From Odobenus rosmarus divergens (lineage: Eukaryota; Chordata; Mammalia; Carnivora; Odobenidae), in assembly GCF_000321225.1 (NCBI RefSeq), contig NW_004451670.1, forward strand, positions 569,139 through 633,138: a DNA stretch of 64,000 bases, given 5' to 3'. Positions 23,159-33,809 of the stretch are shown here, one piece after another. The position numbers and the translations under genes are program-made. The notes beneath the pieces are model-generated. The model was given only the letters and a program-made list of their open reading frames with translations. It searched no databases and had not been told where the DNA came from. Each line of letters starts with the position of its first letter. The first letter of the stretch is position 1.

Positions 23159-23169
23159 CCACTGAGCTA
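23159..23169 (-). promoter_or_regulatory. A box of tRNA-Ala internal promoter
   Basis: TAGCTCAGTGG on the minus strand (tRNA positions 8-18) fits the A-box consensus TRGYNNARNNG bound by TFIIIC. Confidence 0.85.
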
Positions 23170-23176
23170 CATCCCC

Positions 23177-23514
23177 AGGTCTGAAAGTGACCTGACATGG
23201 AGATGAGTTGGCACAGTTATTCCTTTTAAAAAGATGGGCAGATGACTCTATCTAGGGAACAAAATAACACTGGATTCCTATGGTTTCAAATTCCAGTCAC
23301 AGAACGTTCTTAAGCATTCTTCCAGGGACGTTTTGCACCATTAATATAGAATCGTCCTGCTGCTTTATAGCTCAGCATCGTGCTAGCTTCCCAAGCCTTA
23401 TTTATAGATATGATGAAGCACCACCTTCCTTCAAAATTCATCTTATTTCTGTGGTCTCCTACTCATCCACCCAAGAAAATACTTTAATTATATTCCACAA
23501 TGTCCCTATGCCTT
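23177..23514. other. tRNA 5' flank, no other feature seen
   Basis: I see no upstream TATA-like element of note and no other gene. The plus-strand frame at 23280-23609 (109 codons) overlaps the LTR end and has no recognisable product. Confidence 0.4.
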
Positions 23515-24120
23515 CTATAAGGGAAGAGAAAAACCTCCTCTATTCCCCTAGGTTCTGTGCCTGGGCCTTGAAAAATAGACCAACAAAAGGATTAACAAGA
23601 GAAAAATGAGTTTATTAAATCCCTCCCACCCCCACCCCCACATACAACAGGGAGAAACCCAGTGATGAGTAACACAAAGGCGTGTTTAGAACACTGCAAC
23701 AATCAATCAGTACGGAAGTGACAAGACAAAGGAAGAAGGGTTTAGGTTTTTAGAGGTGCAAACTGGGGAAAGTAAAGGTATGGGGGAAACCAGTGGAAGA
23801 TAAGAGCTCTCTAGAAAGGTCTGAGGGTGTAAATCTTCTCAGGGCAGTGCTGCCTCCAGTGGAGGGTTGGTATCTCCTTCCTGGTAGCGTGGGCTGGGGG
23901 CATCATAACGGGAATTTAGGGTCTGCTTCCAGGAAAAGAGTTGCCTTCATCTCCAAATAATCCTTGTGCCAGAACGTCGTATTTTGGGGTGGTAGAAACT
24001 GAACCACCTTCATATCCTTCCTGGGCTGAAGGTCAGAATGGGGGGTCTTGTTACTGAGAAGAAAAAGATGAAGAAGGAGTTTACTTGTTGCCATAACAGT
24101 ACTTCCCTCAAGACAGGGAA
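23515..24120 (-). mobile_element. ERV1-type solo LTR, minus strand
   Basis: Read on the minus strand this has the architecture of a gammaretrovirus-like (ERV1) LTR. A U3-like region is followed by AATAAA (its complement TTTATT at 23611-23616), then a T-rich stretch ('ctcatttttctcttgttaat'), then 'ccttttgttggtctattttt' and 'caaggcccaggcacagaacc' typical of the end of R and of U5. A strongly G-rich tract sits just upstream of the signal. The outer ends are uncertain. No gag, pol or env sequence is recognisable alongside, so I call it a solo LTR, subfamily unknown. Confidence 0.6.
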
Positions 24121-26655
24121 ATGGCGTTCTGGATCTAACAGCCCATCCAAGTTACATGGTATTGCCGTGGCCAGAGGAAGCAGCATCACTCTGAGTGGAG
24201 CAAGTTCCTGGAGGACCTGAGTCCAAACTGTGGAGAGCTATTGGCACTTGATTTTCACTGGCTATAATGATAAAGATGAAATAGTGATTTGATAAATAAC
24301 ATTTCCACAATGAGAGGACAAACAGGAATACCAGAAGTAAATGAAAGAGCTATTCTTTGGTTTCATCTGCTTGATTACCACAACCCATAATGCTGAATGC
24401 AGCATATCCCTTGATAGGATTATTAGCGTAGGGCTCTCTAAATATTTGATGAGCTCATTGGAGCCTTACAGAAAATCTAATTTCCGGGTTATCGCTAACA
24501 GCATATTCTGGCTCTGACACTGGTTCTCTTTGCTAAGAAGATGCAAACTTTAAAGCATACTCTTGCTCTATCTTAGCAAATTTGGACATTCTTGGCCAAT
24601 ATAAGATCAGAAGCTAAGAACAACAAACTCATTTATGAACCAACTCAATGATATATGATACACTTACCTATATCAATGAAACTAATAGAGGACAAAGTCC
24701 AAAATAATAAAGAATTACCAAAAGAAAAATTATCTCCTTTCTTTTTTAGCTCTGGTTCCAATATAATGATGGCTTTAGAAAAAACTTTATCCTAATATAG
24801 TTTTCTATAATTCTAGATATTTAACTTCAGATGTATATGCTGATATTCCTTATGAAAAATATGAAAATACAGAATAATTCATATATTGATTAAAATAAGT
24901 CCAAAATACAGGTAATTCTCTTGAGCAAGACTATCATTATAGTCTTTAATATTGTTGGGTCTTCATCCATCAGTGAAAACACAGCTAGTAAAACTAGATG
25001 TGACTGAGGTGTAAATTACTCCATCTTTACCAGACCTCTGTCCTACCGTGTACTTTACTGTAAAATACTCTACACTAAAGACTCAGAGAAGAGAGTAGTG
25101 CCTCAAATGTTTATCCTATGACTGTGCCAGGAGAAGGCATGCAGAATAAACCTAAATATAAATTACTTTTAATGCTTCAGGATAGTCATAGAAAATTCCA
25201 ATTGTCCTGAAAAGACTTCCGAGCTTGAAACAAAATGAGCAAAATCAACAAGATTATGAAGGCTCCATATTTCTTGCAGTCCATAAACATAGAATGCTTT
25301 CTGTAAAGTTATGTCTCAGAGAGATTTATGCTTGTTTTGTTACTTATTTACTTAATTGTCCAGAATCCATGCACATGAAGAATTCACCCTGGAAAGAGTG
25401 GGTTTCATGAGATTGTTCTGCTGCAAGATCCTGAACTAGACACTGAGTTAAGTCAAGCATGCTCCTTGCTACCACACAGGAAAGACTGGCCATGCCACAT
25501 TTCTTGTTGGAAGCACAGAAGCAGGAGAGCCTCCACGTGCACACTCTCTCTCCTTTACCCTCTGGCTTTTGCTGGCTTCTCTCCCTCTCATAAGTGCTTT
25601 GCACATAAATACTCATGCAACATTTGTGATACGAAAATTAGCTTTCAAGACGTCTTCTCTTTCTTATCAATGGGTTTGCCCCGTGAAAAGTACTGAAAAG
25701 TAACAATTTAACTTGTTCTGTAAATGTTATTTGATGGAATAATAAGATTTTATAGCTAGTATACATGGATAAAATTTCATTGTGAAAGTGCAAAGAATTA
25801 TTTAAAATTCAGATTTTGCAAAATATACTCAACCTTCCTCTATGATGAGGACAGAGAAACTTGAGAAACAGAACACTTGAGGACACTGCATAAGCAAGAA
25901 TGCATTGTTTGATTATTTTACTCTTTCAAATACCATAATTAAGCCAAATATTCTTTTATCACTAGGAATATAATTAAAAGAACTATTGTTCTCTCTCTCA
26001 AAACTCACAGTCCGGTAGAAAGAAAAACATATATAGTAAAAAAATGCATGTGTTATGGTTCAGTTGTATATCAGATGACATGGACAAATAACCCTAAAAT
26101 AGCAGCACTTAATCCTCCAGAAAAGGTTATTTTTTACACATACAAAATCTTGGAGAACATATATGAGGTAAAGATAGGGCACAAATGGAAGTCTCTGCCC
26201 CACATTGTTCCTCAGGGGACTTGATTTGATAGTATCTTAGTACTTAGTACTTAGATAGTATCTTAACCTCCACCTTTATAGTCACTGGCACCATCAGTGG
26301 AAGAAAGGGGAACGTTGAGAAACATCTAAGGTTTTTCACTGTTGTGGTCTGGGAAAGTAAGAGTCAATTTCAACCACAGCTCTTTGGCAAGAATAAAAGA
26401 GTCACAGGACGTATAGTTTTCCAGGTGCCCAGGAAGGAAAGAGAATATAGACAGTAGTGAACACCAGAAATATCTACCACAAGGAGTACTACGAATAAAG
26501 CAGTAGGAAACATTGACCTTTTCAGTAGTTTGTGAAAGGGTGGGTGGGGGAACCCATGGGGGACATAAGGAAATGTTCCAGACTCCTAGCTGGTCAGTAA
26601 GCCAGAGACATCTACTTCCTCCCTCAGCTGGTATCTGGCAACACTCTGATATGAC
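24121..26655. other. No gene or recognisable repeat seen
   Basis: About 2.5 kb of AT-rich DNA. Small frames (60-117 codons) on both strands have no recognisable product. A short locally repetitive stretch at about 26232-26264 contains repeated 'tagtactt/agtatctta' units. Confidence 0.4.
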
Positions 26656-27020
26656 CTCAAATAATGATCCCCCCCCCAAGAAGTCTGGGTCCTAATCACC
26701 AGACCTGTAAGTTTGTTACTTTACATGGCAAAAGGGATTCTGCGGATGTAAGTAAATCAAGGATCTTGAGACAGGGAGATTATCCTCGAGGATACACATG
26801 GGTCTAATGTAATCATAAGGGTCCTTACAAGGGAAAGAGAGTAAGAGAAGGAGCTCTGTGACAGGAGCAGGCGTCAAAGTGATGTAATGGCTTTGAAGAC
26901 GGAGGAAGGTCCAGAAGCCAGGGGATGCACGTGCCTCCAGAAGCTGAAAAAGGCAAGGAAACGGATTTTCCATTAGAACTTCCAGAAGGAACTAAAATGC
27001 TGACACCTTTATTTTAACAC
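26656..27020 (+). mobile_element. MLT1 LTR, 5' part, plus strand
   Basis: Landmarks: 'aagaagtctgggtcctaatc', 'gttactttacatggcaaaag', 'ttgagacagggagattatcc', 'gatgtaatggctttgaagac', 'agaagccaggggatgcacg', 'gctgacacc'. The LTR is interrupted at about 27021 by a ~550-bp insertion and resumes at about 27583. A run of ten C at about 26669-26678 interrupts the start. Confidence 0.85.
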
Positions 27021-27030
27021 AATTTTTGAG

Positions 27031-27577
27031 TTTTTAGGTGTTTGAAATAACTAATTATTTGCCTCTAGTCATCATTTTTGGTTGGACATTCCGTACATGT
27101 CGAGTAGACTCTCACCAAATCTTAGCAAATCTTCAGAGCCCGTATCAAACACCAACTCCTCCATAGTCCTTCCCAAAAGACTTGAACAAATGTTGAAAAG
27201 AGTCATGGTATCTCTTCAGGTAGTTTGCACACTATTTCCTTACAAATTTTAGATTTAACTTTATTCTTTTAAAGTATTTCTTATGATTTGAGTTGTATAT
27301 ACGGTTTGAAATGTATATATTACATAAAATATGCAACATTTTAATTTTATGTATATATATTTCTTTTTTTAATGCCTTACGTGGAATTAGGCACATGATA
27401 AAACTTAAATAAAAATTTCTTAAATTAATTTAACATACAAATCTTATTATATGTGTATATATGTAAAATTTCTTAGTTCTAATTTTGGAATTGTAAAGTT
27501 ATAAAGGAAAGCTTTAAAATCCTTTTCAAATTTCATATTCAGCTCAGAGAATCAGAAAAATTTTATAAACATAAAAT
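27031..27577 (+). repeat. Unclassified ~547-bp repeat, copy 1 (inside MLT1)
   Basis: An AT-rich block, collinear with 29196-29966 over its whole length. Shared anchors are 'gaaataactaatt' / 'ctaaataactaatt', 'caccaactcctccata' / 'caccaatttctccata', 'atgcctta' / 'atgccttg', 'aaatttctta' and 'caaatttcatattca'. I estimate about 70-75% identity by eye. It splits an MLT1 LTR with little loss of LTR sequence, so it arrived as an insertion after the MLT1. It has no clear LTR, inverted-terminal-repeat or poly(A) signature. The family is unknown. Confidence 0.7.
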
Positions 27578-27582
27578 ACCAA

Positions 27583-27690
27583 ATAATGGCCTCAAGACTA
27601 TTAACTTCCAAATATAAAATCATAAATTTATGCTGTTTTAAGCCGTGAAATTTGTGGCAATTTGTGACAGCAGCAATCATAAAGGAATAT
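27583..27690 (+). mobile_element. MLT1 LTR, 3' part, plus strand
   Basis: The 3' end of the same LTR: 'gactattaacttccaaatat', 'gctgttttaagccgtgaaat', 'ttgtggcaatttgtgac', 'agcagcaatcat'. Its register continues that of the 5' part at 26656-27020, with only around ten bases unaccounted for. Confidence 0.8.
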
Positions 27691-27870
27691 ATCCTGCCCC
27701 CTCTGTTGGCCACTGGGCTGTGGTACAGGTTCCCCGTCCGTGTCTGCTGTGGGCCGAGAGGGGCTCAGGGTGATGCGGAAAATGGAAAAGGACACAGCGG
27801 GTGGGGGGAAGGTCTCTCCCTGAGTCTATTCTCCCAATTATGGGATCTGGCCTCCTTTGGATCCAGTCTT
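27691..27870. other. GC-richer spacer between two MLT1 LTRs
   Basis: A locally G/C-rich stretch with frames on both strands of 74-79 codons and no recognisable product. It has no CpG-island character at this length and no family I can assign. Confidence 0.35.
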
Positions 27871-28291
27871 CTGTTATGGGGTAAATTATGACCCCCAACA
27901 TTCAGATAGTGAAGTCCTAACCTCAGTACCTCAAAATCTGAGCTTATTTGAAAACTGACATAATTAGTTAAGATGAGGCTACCCTGGAGTCAGATGGGCC
28001 CTAATCCAGTATGACCAGTGTCCTTATAGAAGGGAAACCTGGCCACGGACACACACATGAGAATTCCATGTGAATATGGAGGTTGGGTGATGAGTTTACC
28101 AGTCAAGGATTGCCGACAAGCTGCTGGAAGCCAGGAGAAAATCTTGGCAGAGTCTACCTTATGAATCTCTGAAGGTACCAACCCTGAAGACACCTTGATC
28201 TTGGACTTCTGGTCTCCAGAACAGCCAGAAAATAAACCGCTGTTTAAGTTGCCTTGTTTCTGGTACTTTGTTTGGGCAGCCTCAGCAAGCC
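27871..28291 (+). mobile_element. MLT1 LTR, near full length, plus strand
   Basis: About 420 bp with the full series of MLT1 landmarks: 'tgttatggggtaaattatga', 'gaagtcctaacctcagtacc', 'aattagttaagatgaggcta', 'gggccctaatccagtatgac', 'gtccttatagaaggg', 'accttgatcttggacttct', then AATAAA at about 28231, 'gctgtttaagttgcc', 'tggtactttgtttgggcagc'. It is a solo LTR. The many substitutions are in keeping with an insertion before the carnivore radiation. Confidence 0.9.
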
Positions 28292-29195
28292 AAATCTCCC
28301 TCCTCCACCATGACTCAGCCGTCTTCCCTCAGTGGTTTCTCATAGTTCTTGGGTTAGTTGTCAGAACTCATTAACTCTGCTTGCTTTTGCAGCCTCCCCA
28401 GGGTTGCAGTAATGGGGAGTTACCCTCCGATAGCATTTCTTCTCATTTCAGCAGAAACTGCCTTTTTATATTTTTAGCACATACAACTTCTCAGAGAGTA
28501 AACACACATTCACTTACTAGTGCTCAGCATTTAACCCAAAGCTCTTTTTAGGATTGATTTCATTTATTATCAATGAAGTTTTCCTCTTATACCCTTTTGC
28601 TGTTGTTAATAATTCATCCCAGTATTAGAAATGGTGATGTCTTTTCTGACAAGTTCTCCCTTGGTTTTTAAATTTCGTTCATCTGTGTAAAGTTAGCTAA
28701 TTCTGCCTGTGGTGTCAGTCAACGTGAAGATATCCAAAGAAGTTGCATCAAGTCCTATTTCACTGTGGCCCTGGCTATAATATGCAATTGTATAAGAACA
28801 TCAGCATATAAGTCTACTGAAATCTTTCCTCCCCCGGTATTTCTAGTCTTAACAAGGAAATCAGCAAAAGCTCCTGATATAACAAGAACTCAAAAGGATT
28901 CAAGTGTGGCAAAGAATACTCTTCATATAGGCAAATTGGATGTCATAAAAGTAATTTGTGTTCACATTATCTTGTGAATGAAAAAATGTTATGACTAAGC
29001 AAAACAGAAGAATCTAAATAAATTCTTCCAAGTTTGTTTTAGTGGTAGCCATTTTGTCATTGTGAATTACATGAACTTACTTTAGTTGGAATTAAACACA
29101 GTTAAAATCAAATTGATTTTCCATTGCTTGTTTACATGAGAGAGCTCTTACAACCATAATTTTGCTTACAATATGCCTGCTATGATATTTTATTA
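28292..29195. other. No gene or recognisable repeat seen
   Basis: AT-rich sequence. A plus-strand frame of 70 codons at 28765-28977 has no recognisable product. Confidence 0.4.
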
Positions 29196-29966
29196 TTTTT
29201 AGTTATTAAATGTTCTAAATAACTAATTCTTTGTCTCTAGTCAGCATTGGTAGCTGAATTTTGTCACATTTTGTAGACCTTCATCCAAATCTTACAATTT
29301 CTTCAAGGTCCATATTAAGCACCAATTTCTCCATAAGTTCTTCTCAAACAAAACTAACAGATGTTAAAAATAGTAATGCTACCTATTTAGAGAGTTTAAA
29401 AATTATTTTATAGCACATTTTATATTTCATCTTTTGTCTTCTGAAATATTATTTATTGTTCGAATGCAAAATCTTTGAATACAGAGATCAAGATTTCTGT
29501 TTTGTTTCTTTTTTACAATGCCTTGAATGGGGTAGGCATACGGTGGAGCATAAATATAAATTTCTTAATTAAGTTACCATGTCAATCTTATTTTATGTGT
29601 ATATTTTAAAATGCTATTTCACAAAATGGAGTTGCCTTAAAAAAGTTGTTTTGTTTTTAAAAATGTGGGGCACCTGGTTGGCTCAGTCAGTTAAGCGTCT
29701 GCCATCAGCTCAGGTCGTGATCCCAGGGTCCTGGGATCCAGCTCTGCATCAGGCTCCCTGCTCACCCGGGAGCCTGCTTCTCTCTCTCCCTCTGCTCCCC
29801 CACCCTCCCTCTCCCCCTGCCCCTGCCCTCTCTGCTCTGTTTCTCTCTCTCAAATAAATAAATAAATAAATAAATAATCTTTTAAAAAAATGTAAAACCC
29901 CAAAGGAAAGTTAAAATTCCATTTCAAATTTCATATTCAGTTGCAGGACATGTATGAACATAAAAT
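29196..29966 (+). repeat. Unclassified ~546-bp repeat, copy 2 (with SINE insert)
   Basis: Collinear with copy 1 at 27031-27577 once the SINE (29667-29893 with its duplication) is removed, which leaves about 545 bp against 547. Flanks outside the block do not match, although both copies begin with 'tttttag' and end with 'aacataaaat'. Its internal phrasing ('gcaccaatttctccataag') is faintly like an L2 end, but an L2 could not have inserted into the younger MLT1. The two copies are therefore a later mobile element or a duplicative insertion. Confidence 0.7.
29667..29880 (+). mobile_element. Can-SINE, plus strand
   Basis: The head 'ggggcacctggttggctcag', 'tcgtgatcccagggtcctgg', a CT-rich body expanded with CCCTCC/CCCCTG units, and a tail of AAAT units. 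The flanks tttttaaaaatgt (29654-29666) and ttttaaaaaaatgt (about 29880-29893) are the probable target-site duplication. Copy 1 of the host repeat lacks the insertion. Confidence 0.95.
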
Positions 29967-31013
29967 GTATCATAGCATTAAGATTATATTTTTCTATAAT
30001 TCTCATATATTTACATTTCTTAAAATACAAACTCTGAAAAAGCACTTCTGCATGAAAACTGACATTTGTTAGTCCATCAAAAAGCACTTATTGAACATAC
30101 ATGGCAGAGGAAAGAAAGTTGCAAATCATTCTAATAGTTTCAACAATAATTTTCTTGACGTGTGGTTTCCCATGAGAATAAATAGCATGATACAGCCCTG
30201 GATACATGGGGCTAGCATCATGGTCTTATTGAGATACAAATGCTCAGTTTTGGGTTTTGATTTTGGTTTTTTGAGAACATCGTTTTTCCCTCTCACCTTG
30301 AAATAACACCTCAGAGTGAGGTTGATGGGATGGCAGAAATAATCAGACAATGACATTTTCAGCATCAAATGAAACAGTAATTCTCTAAGTTCACAGATAA
30401 TTCTGCAGAACAGTTTTTTTTTACAAATATAGTAATTTTCTGCTTATGTAAGTATATAGCGGCAAAAATGAGATGAATGTGAAAAGTAGTATTAGCATCA
30501 CATGAGTCACACATATCATCAAAATGTCACTGAAGAAAACATAAATGCAGACACGTGTCAAGTGAAAGAGATTGCCACCTGCCAATCACCAACTGCAAGT
30601 TGTAGAAGGAGAGGAGAAAGCAGAGTCTTGGAAAAAGCTGTTATTATCCCTGAAAAGCAATTTTTTACTTCAGAGCGACTACAATAGGGTTTGATTGTGT
30701 TAATTTCATCATCTAACATGATTGATGATAGATCTACAGCATTGTCAAAACCTCAGCAAGCAAAATAGTTAAACATTTTTGACTATCGACAAAATGCAGA
30801 ACCCAACGATGAGGCAAAAACAAAGGCCGGGGACAGCAGGCTGCTGCCTTGAGGCTTCCTTTCCAGGTAGAAACAAGAAAAGCTGTGATTTATATCCCAT
30901 TTCAATTGTCCTCAGGAAACGTTTGACAACGGACTGTAAAAGAAGGTAAATGCTTCGTTGATACACTACGTGTGCACCTTACACTGATGCATCACAGGGA
31001 GACACCAGTGAGG
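29967..31013. other. No gene or recognisable repeat seen
   Basis: AT-rich sequence. Frames of 61-80 codons occur at chance level. No RNA gene or repeat was recognised. Confidence 0.4.
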
Positions 31014-31025
31014 AAACATCAGATT

Positions 31026-31213
31026 ATTTATTTATTTAAAGATTTTATTTAGTTATTTGAGACAGAGAGAGAGAGAGCACAAGTGGGGAAGAGAGGGAGA
31101 AGCAGACTCGCCGCTGAGCAGGAAGCCCCATGAGGGAATCAATCCCAGGACCCTGAGATCACGGCCTGAGCTGAAGGCAGTGGCTTAACCGACTGGGCCA
31201 CCCTGGTACCCCA
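31026..31213 (-). mobile_element. Can-SINE, minus strand
   Basis: A reversed (AAATAAAT)n tail, (GA)n tract, body 'aatcccaggaccctgagatc' and head 'cgactgggccaccctggtac'. The direct repeats acatcagatt (31016-31025) and acatcagact (31214-31223) are the target-site duplication. Confidence 0.95.
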
Positions 31214-31286
31214 ACATCAGACTTAAAATCCAGGAACTGGTTCTAGTTTCTGTGCTTTACCCAAAGTGTCCCAAGCCAGACATTAA

Positions 31287-31884
31287 TAACATGCACCACT
31301 GGATTATTCACAATAACCAAGATATGGAGACATCCTAAATGTCTGTGGATGGATGAATGCATAAAGGAAATGCGGTCCATGTAATGGAATATGATTCTGC
31401 CATATAAAAGAAGGAAATCCTACCATTTGTGATAGCAATGATGAATCGGGAGGACATTATGCTAAGTGAAATAAGCCAGACATAGAAGGACAAATACTGT
31501 ATAATCTTACATATATGTGGAATCTAAAAATATAGAACTCACAGAAGCAGAGAGTATAATGGTAGTTACTTTGGCCTGGAGGGTGAGGGGAAAAAATGAG
31601 ATATTGGTCAAAGGCTACAGACTTCTGGTTATAAGATGAAGAAGTTTTAAATCTAAGGTACAGCATGGCGATTATAGTTAATAATATGTAGTGTATACTA
31701 AAAATTTGTTGAATGAGTAGATCTTAAGTGTTCTCACCATCAAAAAAGAAGGCAACTCTGTGGGGTGGATGGATGTCTAATGAGCTTGATTGTGGCAACC
31801 ATTTCACAATGTGTACCTACACCAAAACTTCCTGTTGTAAATATACAAAATTTTGTCCATTATACATCAATAAAGCTGGGAAAA
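31287..31884 (+). mobile_element. Old L1 3' end (ORF2 end + 3' UTR), plus strand
   Basis: The end of ORF2 is visible in decayed form ('ggattattcacaataaccaa', 'aatgtctgtggatggatgaa', 'gctaagtgaaataagccaga'). It is followed by a 3' UTR with 'gtggaatctaaaaatataga', 'cagcatggcgattatagtta', 'aatatgtagtgtatact' and a terminal 'catcaataaagctgggaaaa' polyadenylation region. It is 5'-truncated, with stops throughout. L1MA-like in style. Confidence 0.85.
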
Positions 31885-32154
31885 AAATGGAAAAAAATGC
31901 GCCATTGGGTAAATTATTTAACATTTTATGTCTTTTGGCTTAGAAGTTAGAAAAGTCATAAATATTTTGAAAATATTTAGCTGGTTATTATCAGCATTCT
32001 TTGCGACCGCAGGAGATATAGCAGTTTCAAAAATGAAATGTGAGCCTACACATAAAGAATGAGCATATTCTCAGTATGAATGATGCCACTTGCAGGAATC
32101 TCAGAATCGGCCCCGCGTGGTAGTAGGGCTGACGGCGGCTGAATGAAAGATTGA

Positions 32155-32395
32155 TCTAGAATGGCTCTTTTGGAATCGAACTTAGATTTGGGTCACGGCA
32201 TTCCATGATCCTTATCCTTGACAAGTCACCTGGAGCCGTCCTTTAAACAATACTTCCTGATTTCCTCTGATGTAATATCTGAATAACAATTACTAGTATT
32301 TTGTAGAGCTTTTGAGGAAAATGTGGAGATAATTTATTAAGGTTTTTAGCACAGTACATGACAAGGTGAATAATCACTGAATTAGCTATTATTAT
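32155..32395 (+). mobile_element. MIR SINE, near full length, plus strand
   Basis: The order of MIR parts is retained: 'ctcttttggaatcgaactta', 'ttgacaagtcacctgg', 'gatttcctctgatgtaatat', 'ctgaataacaattactagta', 'agcacagtacatgacaaggt', 'gaattagctattattat'. The divergence is high, as expected. Confidence 0.7.
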
Positions 32396-32454
32396 CATGA
32401 TTCCTTAACTGGAATAAGTTCCTTGGGGTTTTGTTCTATATAACTGCTTCCCAT

Positions 32455-32638
32455 AGAACGGTCGGTAGGTCGGAAAGCTTTCTGTATCTATACTGTCCGA
32501 TAGAGCAGCTACTGACTCCATGGGAATGTCAAACATTTGAAACATGGCCAGTGTGACTGATGAACTGAAGTTCTTATTTTATTCATTTTAAATTGAAACA
32601 GCCACATATGGCTTCTGGCTGCTGTATCAGACTCTGCA
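32455..32638 (+). mobile_element. MER3-like hAT DNA transposon remnant, plus strand
   Basis: Phrases match a short non-autonomous hAT-Charlie element of the MER3 type: 'gaaagctttctgtatct', 'actgtccgatagagcagcta', 'aacatttgaaacatggccag', 'tgtgactgatgaactgaagt', 'ttttaaattgaaacagccac', 'catatggcttctggctgctg'. The terminal inverted repeats are eroded. The element lies between two MIRs. Confidence 0.65.
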
Positions 32639-32751
32639 GGTGTGGAGTCTCCTCATTCAACACTCTCTACCTGGGCAATCCCACTGCATCCACAGCCCAG
32701 GCGTGGTCACCTGCTCCCAGGCATCCCCCAATCTCCATCTCATCCCAACAC

Positions 32752-33045
32752 AGTAGCTAATGTTTGGGGGACACTTTTTAGGTGCCAGGCATTTCTAGGA
32801 GCTCTGCATGCAGAGTCTTATTCCAGCTACGCAGCATCCCTGTGCCATAAATACAATTATTCCGGTTACGTTCAGATGAGAAAAACAGGAACAAGCTGAT
32901 TCATGTCTGAATGAGAAGTTAAACAAAATAAGCTTCATAGCTAATGCAATGATCTGGGTGTATGAACCTAGGTTAAACGCTTTGCCTAAGGACAGGGCTA
33001 TTTCCGACAAAGCCAGGACTAGAATGCAGGGAGGTTTCCTGCTTT
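32752..33045 (-). mobile_element. MIR SINE, minus strand
   Basis: The reverse of MIR: 'cagtagctaatgtttggggg', 'ggtgccaggcatttctagg', 'tcttattccagctacgcagc', 'ttcagatgagaaaaacagg', then about 70 bases without clear match, then 'gctttgcctaaggacagg' and 'caaagccaggactagaatgc'. The central gap is an old insertion or strong divergence. Confidence 0.65.
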
Positions 33046-33271
33046 CCATCCAGTTCTCATTACCGCTTTGCTATGCTTTGGAATGAGGGCTGCTGTGTCA
33101 GCAAAAATAAGAAAACCTCCACTGAGACACTAGAGATCTGGGCAAACCTTCCTGAAGAAATGGGGGGATGGGGGTAGAAAGCATTCTAAAGAATGAAAGT
33201 AAGTTTGTTAAAGAAAGTGCTAGTAAAGGAAATTCTCTGTGGCCAGTTCTGAGTTTATAAAGGGCAAAATG

Positions 33272-33295
33272 CACACACACACACACACACACACA
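33272..33295 (+). repeat. (CA)n microsatellite
   Basis: About 12 uninterrupted CA units, followed 20 bases later by a shorter CA run (33312-33323). It is probably polymorphic. The minus-strand frame that reads through it (33098-33322) is not a gene. Confidence 0.95.
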
Positions 33296-33809
33296 GATTC
33301 CTTTTATGATATGCACACACACAGAGATACATTTTAAAGTAATAATAAAATGGGACCTTTCAAAGTGAACTTAAAGGGAATCAGGTTAGAAATGAGACTT
33401 TTCTAGATTGTCTAAACGTCCATCGAAACTATGAAGACTCCTTTAGCTCTGATTGTATGGGATGTCAGACTTTAATTCGACTTTAATTTGAATAGGTTGC
33501 AGAACATGTTTGAGAAGAAGTCAAAGAAATTCAGGCTGAGACTAGAGAGATTACAATAGGATGTTTATGTTTCCTTTTGTTCAATTTTGGAGAATCAAAT
33601 ATCTTTGGAAGCTGCTAGAAAGAACATGTGAAAGGTCATTTCTCAGCTAGTATGACAAGACTATATTTAATCTTAAAACATCAAAGAATATAATTTTCTT
33701 CTAAGATCTTATGCCTCTTATTCCATCCCTAGAGCTCTGTCTAGTGTGTGCATTGGTAAGAGGTTCGATGTAATAAAAATAATTAGACATTTTACAAGTG
33801 ATTTCATAA

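Larger units (their letters stand above)
23105..23176 (-). tRNA. tRNA-Ala, anticodon TGC
   Basis: This 72-nt minus-strand gene encodes an alanine tRNA that would read GCA and related GCN codons in cytosolic translation. The acceptor stem is fully paired over 7 bp and keeps the G3:U70 wobble that alanyl-tRNA synthetase uses for recognition. The D stem (GCTC/GAGC), the anticodon stem (five pairs, one G:U) with loop TTTGCAT, and the T stem (CCAGG/CCTGG) all pair. The anticodon TGC is at 23142-23144. There is no intron and no encoded CCA, as expected for a eukaryotic nuclear gene. It lacks the poly(A) tail and flanking duplication that a retro-copied tRNA pseudogene would show. It lies alone in repeat-rich DNA. 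A recently silenced copy cannot be excluded. Confidence 0.88.

Noticed and set aside
23105..23176. tRNA-like sequence as the head of a SINE
   Set aside because: It has no SINE body or A-rich tail on its 3' side, forms a full cloverleaf, and is followed by a Pol III terminator. Can-SINE heads in this window derive from a different tRNA.
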